From Alphaproteobacteria bacterium (lineage in GTDB: Bacteria > Pseudomonadota > Alphaproteobacteria > CACIAM-22H2), in the NCBI GenBank assembly GCA_016869915.1, contig VGDA01000185.1, positions 1 to 7,035 of the forward strand: a stretch of DNA of 7,035 nt. Direction: 5' to 3'. The notes beneath the pieces are model-generated. The model was not told the DNA's origin and did not search any database. It saw nothing but the letters and a program-made list of their open reading frames with translations. Positions 1 through 5,311 of this stretch are shown here, piece after piece. Every line of letters starts with the position of its first letter. Within the stretch, counting starts at the first letter, position 1. The translations under genes were made by a program, and so were the position numbers.

Positions 1-271
1 TCACCGTCGCGGTGCGGCCATGCAGGGCGACCGAGCGCACCTCCGGGGCCGGGGGCGGGTCCTTGCGGACCGCCGCCTTCTGCTCGCACACATACTGGTA
101 GAGGAAGTCGACGGGCTTCACGAAGCCCTCCTCGCCGATATAGCCGCAGACGATCGCCTGGGGCCGGAAGGCCTGGCGCAGGGACGCGACGCTGCTGTCC
201 CGCAACCCCCGGGCGTAGAAGCCGATCGCCTTCGCGATGCCTGCCGGGATGCGTGAAGCTGCCTTGGCCAT
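1..271 (-). CDS. SnoaL/NTF2-like small protein, 5' part only
   Basis: An open minus-strand frame starts at ATG 271 and runs off the left edge after 90 codons without a stop. Third positions are mostly G or C after the first few codons, as in real genes of this genome. The protein begins MAKAASRIPAGIAKAIGFYA and continues with a D-S-S-V-A-S-L-R-Q-A-F-R-P-Q-A-I stretch, then G-Y-I-G-E-E-G-F and a V-R-S-V-A-L-H-G-R-T-A-T-V strand. This resembles the start of the NTF2-like alpha+beta cone fold of SnoaL-type or 'putative lumazine-binding' proteins: an amphipathic helix, a short loop, a 'lF.pdA' segment, then strands. Such proteins are often annotated 'nuclear transport factor 2 family protein' and have no single function. 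Purine-rich AAGGCAGG lies just upstream of ATG 271. An in-frame ATG at 322 would add 17 residues but has no Shine-Dalgarno sequence. It is divergent from rplU. The substrate is unknown and the family call is moderate. Confidence 0.6.
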   Translation of the reverse strand, partial: MAKAASRIPAGIAKAIGFYARGLRDSSVASLRQAFRPQAIVCGYIGEEGFVKPVDFLYQYVCEQKAAVRKDPPPAPEVRSVALHGRTATV

Positions 272-365
272 GGATGCCTGCCTTGCTGGTGCCTGGGTGA
301 CCTGTCCGCGGCAGGGTGGCATGGACGGGTGGCGCGGGGGGAAGGGGAAAGGCGGCTTTCGGCGC

Positions 366-394
366 TTGACAGGCAGGGGGGTGGTGAAGATTAT
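366..394 (+). promoter_or_regulatory. Sigma70-type promoter for rplU-rpmA
   Basis: TTGACA at 366-371 matches the -35 consensus perfectly. A 17-nt spacer (372-388) separates it from GATTAT at 389-394, which matches TATAAT at four of six positions. Transcription would begin near 400-402, giving a leader of about 68 nt before the rplU ATG. In this very GC-rich sequence, a perfect -35 with optimal spacing directly before a ribosomal protein operon is unlikely to be chance. The start site is inferred. Confidence 0.75.
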
Positions 395-406
395 CCGCGG
401 TCCATT

Positions 407-438
407 CGCCGCTGGGCCGGACACCGGTCCAAGCGGCG
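407..438 (+). promoter_or_regulatory. Leader hairpin upstream of rplU
   Basis: CGCCGCT (407-413) pairs with AGCGGCG (432-438), and GGGCCGG (414-420) pairs with CCGGTCC (424-430). The result is a 14-bp stem with one G-U pair, a single bulged A at 431 and an ACA loop. It would lie a few bases after the predicted transcription start. It is not followed by a T run, so it does not look like an intrinsic terminator. It could be an autoregulatory ribosomal-protein leader, an mRNA-stabilising 5' hairpin, or a DNA palindrome bound by a protein. The pairing is seen directly; the role is inferred. Confidence 0.6.
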
Positions 439-455
439 CTTTAGCGTTTGACTCC

Positions 456-469
456 GGAAGGCTCCTTCC
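456..469 (+). promoter_or_regulatory. rplU Shine-Dalgarno inside a small hairpin
   Basis: GGAAGG (456-461) is the ribosome binding site, 8 nt before the rplU ATG at 470. It is followed after two bases by its exact reverse complement CCTTCC (464-469), which abuts the start codon. As RNA this can form a 5-bp stem, GGAAG with CTTCC, and a GCTC tetraloop that would hide the binding site. The sequence is clear; regulation by occlusion is inferred. Confidence 0.6.
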
Positions 470-784
470 ATGTACGCAGTGATCAAGACCGGCGGCAAGC
501 AGTACAAGGTCGCCAAGGACGACGTGATCGTCGTCGAGAAGCTCGCGGGCGAGGCCGGCGGCACCGTGGAGTTCACGGACGTGCTGATGGTCGGCGGCGC
601 CGGCGCCGCCAAGGTCGGTTCCCCGGCCGTCGCGGGCGCCCGCGTCAAGGGCACCGTGCTCGCGCAGCAGCGCGGCGAGAAGGTGGTGGTGTTCAAGAAG
701 CGCCGCCGCAAGAACTCCCGCCGCAAGAACGGTCATCGCCAGTCTCAGACCGTCGTGCGCATCTCGGACATCGTGGCGGCCTGA
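470..784 (+). CDS. rplU: 50S ribosomal protein L21 (bL21)
   Basis: bL21 is a structural protein of the large ribosomal subunit that contacts 23S rRNA and bL20. The 104-residue product has the standard length. It opens with the family signature MYAVIKTGGKQYKV, has a beta-rich middle, and carries the conserved basic RNA-binding stretch with F-K-K-R-R-R-K-N and R-R-K-N-G-H-R-Q at about residues 75-90, ending in R-I-S-D-I. A Gly/Ala-rich segment lies around residues 42-55. The ATG is fixed by the conserved N-terminus and by GGAAGG 8 nt upstream. It is first in a two-gene operon with rpmA, 32 nt downstream, under the promoter at 366-394. The leader hairpins at 407-438 and 456-469 suggest possible post-transcriptional control. 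Confidence 0.98.
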   Translation: MYAVIKTGGKQYKVAKDDVIVVEKLAGEAGGTVEFTDVLMVGGAGAAKVGSPAVAGARVKGTVLAQQRGEKVVVFKKRRRKNSRRKNGHRQSQTVVRISDIVAA

Positions 785-805
785 TCGGGCGCCGGTAGAA
801 GGAAC

Positions 806-809
806 GGAG
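806..809 (+). promoter_or_regulatory. rpmA ribosome binding site
   Basis: GGAG at 806-809, in a purine-rich AAGGAACGGAGA context, lies 7 nt before the rpmA ATG. It is one of the better Shine-Dalgarno sequences in the window and gives rpmA its own ribosome entry instead of strict dependence on rplU translation. Confidence 0.7.
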
Positions 810-816
810 ACAGGCC

Positions 817-1086
817 ATGGCACAGAAGAAGGCCGGCGGTTCGTCGCGCAACGGCCGCGACTCGGACGGCAGGCGCCTCGGCGTCAAGGCGTATGGCGGC
901 GAGGCCGTCAGCGCCGGCAGCATCATCATCCGCCAGCGCGGCACCGTCTATCGCGCGGGCACGAATGTCGGCATGGGCCGCGACCACACGCTCTTCGCGC
1001 TGGTCGATGGCACGGTGAAGTTCGGCCGCCGCGCTGACAACCGCATGTTCGTCTCCATCCAGCCGATGCCGGCGGCCGCGGAGTAG
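817..1086 (+). CDS. rpmA: 50S ribosomal protein L27 (bL27)
   Basis: bL27 is a small large-subunit protein whose flexible N-terminal tail reaches towards the peptidyl transferase centre. The 89-residue product starts MAQKKAGGSSRNGRDS and continues with R-R-L-G-V-K, the G-G-E-A-V motif, I-I-I-R-Q-R-G-T and the signature N-V-G-M-G-R-D-H-T-L-F-A-L-V-D-G at about residues 50-65. The N-terminus begins directly at the mature tail and lacks the cleaved extension known from Firmicutes. Residue 3 is Gln where His is common. It is co-transcribed with rplU, the usual pairing across bacteria. A strong intrinsic terminator begins about 30 nt after the TAG stop, so this two-gene unit is closed off from obg. 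Confidence 0.98.
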   Translation: MAQKKAGGSSRNGRDSDGRRLGVKAYGGEAVSAGSIIIRQRGTVYRAGTNVGMGRDHTLFALVDGTVKFGRRADNRMFVSIQPMPAAAE

Positions 1087-1116
1087 CGGACGACCCGGCC
1101 GCGCGCGGCACGAGAC

Positions 1117-1153
1117 CGGGGGAACGGCCCGCGCCGTTCCCCCGTTTCCTTTT
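1117..1153 (+). terminator. Intrinsic terminator after rpmA
   Basis: C plus GGGGGAACGG plus C (1117-1128) pairs perfectly with G plus CCGTTCCCCC plus G (1133-1144). This gives a 12-bp stem with a four-base CCGC loop, followed at once by TTTCCTTTT (1145-1153). This is the classic Rho-independent terminator form and sits about 30 nt after the rpmA stop. It should end most rplU-rpmA transcripts, though read-through into obg is possible. Confidence 0.9.
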
Positions 1154-1163
1154 CGGGCCCCGC

Positions 1164-1184
1164 CCGGCGCCAGGCCCGCGCCGG
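1164..1184 (+). repeat. Small GC hairpin in the obg leader
   Basis: CCGGCGC (1164-1170) and GCGCCGG (1178-1184) can form a 7-bp stem around a 7-base loop, ending 32 nt before the obg ATG. In a sequence this rich in G and C such pairings arise often by chance, so its significance is uncertain. The 1154-1216 stretch otherwise shows no AT-rich -10 element and no purine-rich ribosome binding site. Confidence 0.35.
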
Positions 1185-1216
1185 CGCCCCCGCCCGGCAG
1201 CGACGCGATCCCCGCC

Positions 1217-2263
1217 ATGAAATTCCTCGACCAGTGCAAGATCTACGCGAAGGCGGGCGACGGCGGCGCCGGCTGCGTCGGCTTCCGTCGCGAGAAGTTC
1301 ATCGAGTATGGCGGGCCTGACGGCGGCGATGGCGGCCGCGGCGGCGACATCGTCGTCGAGGCGATGGCCAACCTCAACACGCTGATCGACTATCGCTACC
1401 AGCAGCATTTCCGCGCCGAGAAGGGCCATCACGGCGAGGGCCGCAACAAGAGCGGCCGCGCCGGCGAGGCGATCGTCCTCAAGGTGCCGATCGGCACGCA
1501 GGTGCTGGCCGAGGACAACGAGACGCTGATCGCCGACATGGTCGAGCCGGGCCAGCGCGTCGTGCTGTGCCGCGGCGGCGATGGCGGCTTCGGCAACGCC
1601 CACTACAAGTCCTCAACCAACCAGGCGCCGCGCCGCGCCGACGCGGGCTGGCCCGGCGACGAGCGCTGGGTCTGGCTGCGCCTCAAGCTGATCGCCGACA
1701 TCGGGCTGGTGGGGCTTCCCAACGCCGGCAAGTCGACCTTCCTCGCGGCGACAAGCTCGGCCCGGCCGAAGATCGCCGACTATCCCTTCACCACGCTGAA
1801 GCCGCAGCTGGGCGTCGTGCGCGTCGACGACGACGAGTTCGTGCTCGCCGACCTGCCCGGGCTGATCGAGGGCGCGGCGGAGGGGCGCGGCCTCGGCCAC
1901 CGCTTCCTTGGCCATGTCGAGCGCTGCGGCGCGATCCTCCACCTCGTCGACGCCACGCAGGACGACGTCCTCGGCGCCTATCGCACGATCCGCGACGAGC
2001 TCGACGCCTATGGCGCCGGCCTGCCCGCCAAGCCGGAGATCGTCGGCCTCAACAAGTGCGACGCGGTCGATGCCGCGGACCTGAAGAAGAAGAAGGCGGC
2101 GCTGGCGCGCGCGGCGCGGCGCCGCGCGCCCGGCTCCAGGGTCATGGTGCTGTCCGGCGTGACGGGCGAGGGCGTGCGCGACCTGCTGCGCGCGCTGATG
2201 GAGCATGCCCGCGCGCGCCGCGCCGCGCCGCCGCCGCGATGGGACGAGGAGCGCGAGGCGTGA
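1217..2263 (+). CDS. obgE: GTPase Obg/CgtA, 50S assembly factor
   Basis: Obg is an essential cytoplasmic GTPase that binds the 50S subunit late in assembly and links ribosome maturation to growth and stress signals. The 348-residue protein begins MKFLDQCKIYAKAGDGGAGC, the Gly-rich Obg fold (about 1-158), with the G-G-P-D-G-G-D-G-G-R-G-G segment at 32-43. The G domain follows: G1 GLPNAGKST at 166-174, switch I YPFTTL at 189-194, G3 DLPG at 212-215, G4 NKCD at 279-282, and an S-G-V-T-G-E-G G5 loop at 313-319. It ends in a short Arg/Pro/acidic tail with no OCT domain, as expected for alphaproteobacteria. The conserved N-terminus fixes the ATG, although no Shine-Dalgarno sequence is visible before it. 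It heads the tightly packed gene run, and its TGA overlaps the proB GTG. Confidence 0.97.
   Translation: MKFLDQCKIYAKAGDGGAGCVGFRREKFIEYGGPDGGDGGRGGDIVVEAMANLNTLIDYRYQQHFRAEKGHHGEGRNKSGRAGEAIVLKVPIGTQVLAEDNETLIADMVEPGQRVVLCRGGDGGFGNAHYKSSTNQAPRRADAGWPGDERWVWLRLKLIADIGLVGLPNAGKSTFLAATSSARPKIADYPFTTLKPQLGVVRVDDDEFVLADLPGLIEGAAEGRGLGHRFLGHVERCGAILHLVDATQDDVLGAYRTIRDELDAYGAGLPAKPEIVGLNKCDAVDAADLKKKKAALARAARRRAPGSRVMVLSGVTGEGVRDLLRALMEHARARRAAPPPRWDEEREA
2246..2251 (+). promoter_or_regulatory. proB ribosome binding site within obg
   Basis: GAGGAG lies inside the last codons of obg, 8 nt before the GTG at 2260. It supports that GTG as the proB start over any upstream in-frame codon and is the only clear Shine-Dalgarno sequence among the four GTGA junctions. 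Confidence 0.65.
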
Positions 2264-3402
2264 GCGGGCGCGGCCAGCCCGACCCCGCGCGGCTGCTGCG
2301 CGAGGCGCGGCGCGTGGTGGTGAAGATCGGCTCCGCGCTGCTGGTCGACGACGAGAGCGGCGGCATCCGCCGCAAGTGGCTCGATGGCCTCGCCGACGAC
2401 GTCGCGATGCTGCGCGCGCGCGGCGCCGAGGTGCTGGTCGTGTCCTCCGGCGCGATCGCGGTCGGGCGCCGCCACCTGGGCCTCGTGAAGCGCACGCTGC
2501 GCCTCGAGGAGAAGCAGGCCGCGGCCGCGACCGGCCAGATCCGCCTCGCCCATGCCTGGCAGGAGGCGCTGGCGCGGCACGGCATCACGGTCGCGCAGAT
2601 CCTGCTGACGCCCGACGACACCGAGGCGCGGCGCCGGCACCTCAACGCGCGCGCCACGATCGCGCAGCTGCTGCGCCTCGACGCGGTGCCGGTCATCAAC
2701 GAGAACGACAGCGTCGCCACCGAGGAGATCCGCTTCGGCGACAACGACCGCCTCGCCGCGCGCGTCGCGCAGATGGTCTCCGCCGACACGCTCGTGCTGC
2801 TCTCCGACATCGACGGGCTCTACACGGCCGACCCGCGCAGGCAGGCCGACGCCGCGCGCATCCCCGTGGTAACCGAGGTGACGGCCGAGATCGAGGCGAT
2901 GGGCGGCGAGGCGGCCACCGGCTATTCCTCCGGCGGCATGGTCACGAAGCTCGCGGCCGCGAAGATCGCGCTGGCCGCGGGGTGCCGCATGGCCATCGCC
3001 TTCGGCAAGAGGCCGCGCCCGCTGCAGGCGCTCGACGAGGGCGCGCCCGCGACCTGGTTCCTGCCCAGCGCGACGCCGCTTTCGGCGCGCAAGCGCTGGA
3101 TCGCGGGCCATGTCGCGCCGGCGGGCACGATCGGCATCGATGCCGGCGCCGTCGCGGCGCTCGGCCGCGGCAAGAGCCTGCTGCCCGCGGGCGTGACGCG
3201 CGTCGAGGGCAGCTTCGAGCGCGGCGACCTGGTGCGCGTGGTCGGCCCCGACGGCCGCGAGATCGCGCGCGGCCTGTCCGCCTACGGCGCCGCCGAGATG
3301 GCGCGGATCGCCGGCAGGCGCTCGGCTGAAATCGCCGCCGCGCTCGGCTATCGTGGGCGCGATGAGATCATCCACCGCGACGACCTGGTGATGAGCCCGT
3401 GA
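2260..3402 (+). CDS. proB: Glutamate 5-kinase, first step of proline synthesis
   Basis: ProB phosphorylates L-glutamate with ATP to give gamma-glutamyl phosphate, which ProA reduces. I start it at GTG 2260, which overlaps the obg TGA as GTGA and has GAGGAG 8 nt upstream. The open frame extends further 5' through obg, but that part is Arg-rich out-of-frame noise. The 380-residue protein has an amino-acid kinase domain: VVKIGSALL at 20-28, SSGAIAVG at 62-69, NENDSV at 147-152, FGDND at 159-163, LSDIDGLYTADP at 181-192 and GGMVTK at 225-230. A C-terminal PUA domain follows (about 283-355), ending in L-G-Y-R-G-R-D-E-I-I-H-R-D-D-L-V. The length fits PUA-containing ProB. In this family proline feedback acts on the kinase domain. 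Its stop overlaps the proA start. Confidence 0.96.
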   Translation: MSGRGQPDPARLLREARRVVVKIGSALLVDDESGGIRRKWLDGLADDVAMLRARGAEVLVVSSGAIAVGRRHLGLVKRTLRLEEKQAAAATGQIRLAHAWQEALARHGITVAQILLTPDDTEARRRHLNARATIAQLLRLDAVPVINENDSVATEEIRFGDNDRLAARVAQMVSADTLVLLSDIDGLYTADPRRQADAARIPVVTEVTAEIEAMGGEAATGYSSGGMVTKLAAAKIALAAGCRMAIAFGKRPRPLQALDEGAPATWFLPSATPLSARKRWIAGHVAPAGTIGIDAGAVAALGRGKSLLPAGVTRVEGSFERGDLVRVVGPDGREIARGLSAYGAAEMARIAGRRSAEIAAALGYRGRDEIIHRDDLVMSP

Positions 3403-4670
3403 CCCCCGGACCCGAGGCGCTCGCCGCCACGATGGACGCGATAGGCCGCCGCGCGCGCGCCGCCGCGACCCCCATCGCCGACGCGACGCCCGCGGCCAAG
3501 CGCCTCGCGCTCGGCGCCGCGGCGACGGTGCTGCGCGGGCGCATGGCCGAGTTGCTCGCTGCCAACGCCCTCGACATGGAGGCCTGCCGTGCCGCCTCGC
3601 TCTCCGCGGCGATGGCCGATCGCTCGCGCCTCGACGAGGCGCGGGTCGAGGCGATCGCGCAGGGGCTGGAGGCCGTGGCCGCGCTGCCCGATCCCGTCGG
3701 CGCGCTCGACGCGTCCTGGACGCGGCCCAACGGCCTCGAGATCCGCCGCGTGCGCGCGCCGATCGGCGTGGTCGCGATCGTCTACGAGGCGCGGCCCAAC
3801 GTCACCGCCGACGCCGGCGCGATCTGCCTCAAGGCCGGCAGCGTCGCGATCCTGCGCGGCGGGTCGGAAAGCTTCGAGAGCTCGCGCGTCATCGTCGGCT
3901 GCATGCATGCCGGGCTGCGCGCCTCTGGCCTGCCCGTGGACGCGATCCAGCTGGTGCCGACGCGAGACCGCGCGGCGGTGGGCCGGCTGCTCGCCATGTC
4001 GGGGCTGGTCGACGTCGTCGTGCCGCGAGGCGGCAAGTCGCTGATCGCGCGGGTGATGGAGGAGGCGCGGGTCCCCGTGCTCGCCCATCTCGACGGCATC
4101 TGCCACACCTACGTGCATCGCGCGGCGGATGCCGGGATGGCGCGGCGCATCGTGCTGAACGCCAAGATGCGGCGCACGACCGTCTGCGGCGCGACAGAGA
4201 CGCTGCTGGTCGACCGCGACGTCGCGCTCACCCACCTGCCGCCGATCCTCCACGACCTGTTCCGCGCGGGCTGCGAGATCCGCGGCGACGAGGTGGTGCA
4301 GCGGATGGATCCGCGCGTCATCCCCGCGACCGAGGAGGACTGGCGCACCGAGTACCTCGACGCGATCCTCTCCGTGCGCGTGGTCGACGGGCTCGACGCC
4401 GCGATCGAGCACGTGAACCGCCACGGCTCGCACCACACCGACGCGATCGTCACGGAGGACGACGCCGCGGCCGAGGCGTTCTGCCGCCGCGTCGACAGCG
4501 CGATCGTGCTGCGCAACGCCTCGACGCAGTTCGCCGATGGCGGCGAGTTCGGCTTCGGCGCCGAGATCGGCATCGCCACCGGGCGCCTGCCGCCGCGTGG
4601 CCCGATCGGGCCGGAGCAGCTGACGACCTGGAAGTACCTGGTCCTCGGGGACGGGCAGACGCGGCCGTGA
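3399..4670 (+). CDS. proA: Gamma-glutamyl phosphate reductase, second step of proline synthesis
   Basis: ProA is an NADPH-dependent aldehyde-dehydrogenase-fold enzyme that reduces gamma-glutamyl phosphate to glutamate 5-semialdehyde, which cyclises towards proline. The product from GTG 3399 is 423 residues, close to the usual length. Visible motifs are IVYEARPNVTADAGA at 127-141, LRGG at 152-155, PRGG at 209-212, HLDGICH at 230-236, the catalytic cysteine in TVCGATETLL (Cys263), EFGFGAEIGI at 383-392 and R-G-P-I-G at 400-404. Position 264 is Gly where some ProA proteins have Asn. The GTG overlaps the proB stop as GTGA with no clear Shine-Dalgarno sequence, so coupled translation with ProB is likely and suits a labile intermediate passed between the two enzymes. 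ATG 3432 is an alternative in-frame start that would drop 11 residues. Confidence 0.96.
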   Translation: MTPGPEALAATMDAIGRRARAAATPIADATPAAKRLALGAAATVLRGRMAELLAANALDMEACRAASLSAAMADRSRLDEARVEAIAQGLEAVAALPDPVGALDASWTRPNGLEIRRVRAPIGVVAIVYEARPNVTADAGAICLKAGSVAILRGGSESFESSRVIVGCMHAGLRASGLPVDAIQLVPTRDRAAVGRLLAMSGLVDVVVPRGGKSLIARVMEEARVPVLAHLDGICHTYVHRAADAGMARRIVLNAKMRRTTVCGATETLLVDRDVALTHLPPILHDLFRAGCEIRGDEVVQRMDPRVIPATEEDWRTEYLDAILSVRVVDGLDAAIEHVNRHGSHHTDAIVTEDDAAAEAFCRRVDSAIVLRNASTQFADGGEFGFGAEIGIATGRLPPRGPIGPEQLTTWKYLVLGDGQTRP

Positions 4671-5311
4671 GCCCTCCGCTTCCTGCCCATGCGCTGGGCG
4701 TCGCGCCGCGCCGGAGCATCGGGCTCCTCGGCGGCTCGTTCAATCCCGCGCACGAGGGCCATCTCGAGATCGCGCTGATCGCGCTCAAGAAGCTCGCGCT
4801 CGACGAGATCTGGTTCCTGGTCTCGCCCGGCAACCCGCTCAAGTCCGGCAACGACATGGACGCGCTCGAGGCGCGCGCGGCCTCGGTGCGCCGCGTGGTC
4901 GGCGCGCATCCGCGCCTGCGCATCGTCACGATCGAGGCGGCGCTCGGCACGCGCTACACCGCCGACACGCTCTCCGTCCTGCGCGCGCGCTTCCGCCGCA
5001 CGCGGTTCGTCTGGCTGATGGGCGCGGACAACCTGATCCAGATCCCCGCCTGGTCGCGCTGGACCGACATCTTCGGGATGGTGCCGGTTGCCGTGTTCGC
5101 GCGCCCCGGATACTCTGTGAAGGCGCTGGCAGGAAAGGCCGCGCGGCGCTTCTCGAAGGCGCGCAGGCTCGGGTCCGGCATCCGCGCCCTCCCGTCGAAG
5201 AGCCCGCCGACCTGGGTCTTCTTCCATTCCCGCCTCAACCCGGCTTCCGCCAGCGCGATCCGGGAAGCGCGCGCCCGGAGCATGGCCGCGCGAGACAGGC
5301 CCGGCGCGTGA
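4667..5311 (+). CDS. nadD: Nicotinate-nucleotide adenylyltransferase
   Basis: NadD transfers the AMP part of ATP to nicotinate mononucleotide, forming deamido-NAD in NAD synthesis. The 214-residue product shows the nucleotidyltransferase GGSFNPAHEGH loop at 22-32 with the HxGH signature (residues 29-32), then S-P-G-N-P-L-K at 53-59, YTADTL at 97-102 and MGADN at 118-122. The C-terminal nucleotide-binding motif, usually ISSTxxR, reads A-S-A-S-A-I-R at 193-199, so two positions are conservatively changed. GTG 4667 overlaps the proA stop as GTGA; the nearby ATG at 4689 is out of frame, which supports the GTG. No strong Shine-Dalgarno sequence is seen. The pairing with rsfS directly downstream is conserved across many bacteria. 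Confidence 0.95.
   Translation: MSPPLPAHALGVAPRRSIGLLGGSFNPAHEGHLEIALIALKKLALDEIWFLVSPGNPLKSGNDMDALEARAASVRRVVGAHPRLRIVTIEAALGTRYTADTLSVLRARFRRTRFVWLMGADNLIQIPAWSRWTDIFGMVPVAVFARPGYSVKALAGKAARRFSKARRLGSGIRALPSKSPPTWVFFHSRLNPASASAIREARARSMAARDRPGA

Larger units (their letters stand above)
272..469. other. Divergent intergenic region, NTF2-like gene / rplU
   Basis: This 198-base region separates the minus-strand NTF2-like gene from rplU. In order it holds an uninformative GC-rich stretch, a 17-base all-purine tract (336-352), a small dyad GAAAG-N4-CTTTC (347-360), a plus-strand promoter (366-394), a 14-bp hairpin (407-438) and a second small hairpin containing the rplU ribosome binding site (456-469). 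I see no convincing coding frame here. Confidence 0.7.

Noticed and set aside
20..256. Plus-strand open frame of 78 codons at the left edge
   Set aside because: It is antisense to the NTF2-like gene, whose codon bias and fold-like pattern are clearly better.
336..381. Possible G-quadruplex from the G runs upstream of rplU
   Set aside because: Only three runs of four or more G are present and the spacing to the last is long; the fourth run near 351 is only GG. It does not meet the usual pattern.
237..482. Plus-strand open frame of 81 codons across the intergenic region
   Set aside because: It overlaps the start of the NTF2-like gene, the promoter and the rplU start. It has no ribosome binding site and no recognisable protein features.
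593..610. Perfect 18-base palindrome GGCGGCGCCGGCGCCGCC inside rplU
   Set aside because: It encodes the Gly/Ala-rich loop of bL21 with preferred codons. Such GC palindromes arise readily from Gly and Ala codons here, and nothing around it suggests a binding site or terminator.
1567..2259. Upstream in-frame extension of proB through the obg coding region
   Set aside because: The 231 extra codons translate to an Arg/Pro-rich sequence out of frame with obg. ProB homology begins just after GTG 2260, which has its own Shine-Dalgarno sequence.
2008..3375. Minus-strand open frame of 455 codons across obg and proB, and further long antisense frames opposite proA (for example 3348-4436 and 4109-5317)
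   Set aside because: These are shadows of the GC-rich sense genes, with no start context, no motifs and biased composition. The plus-strand genes are certain.
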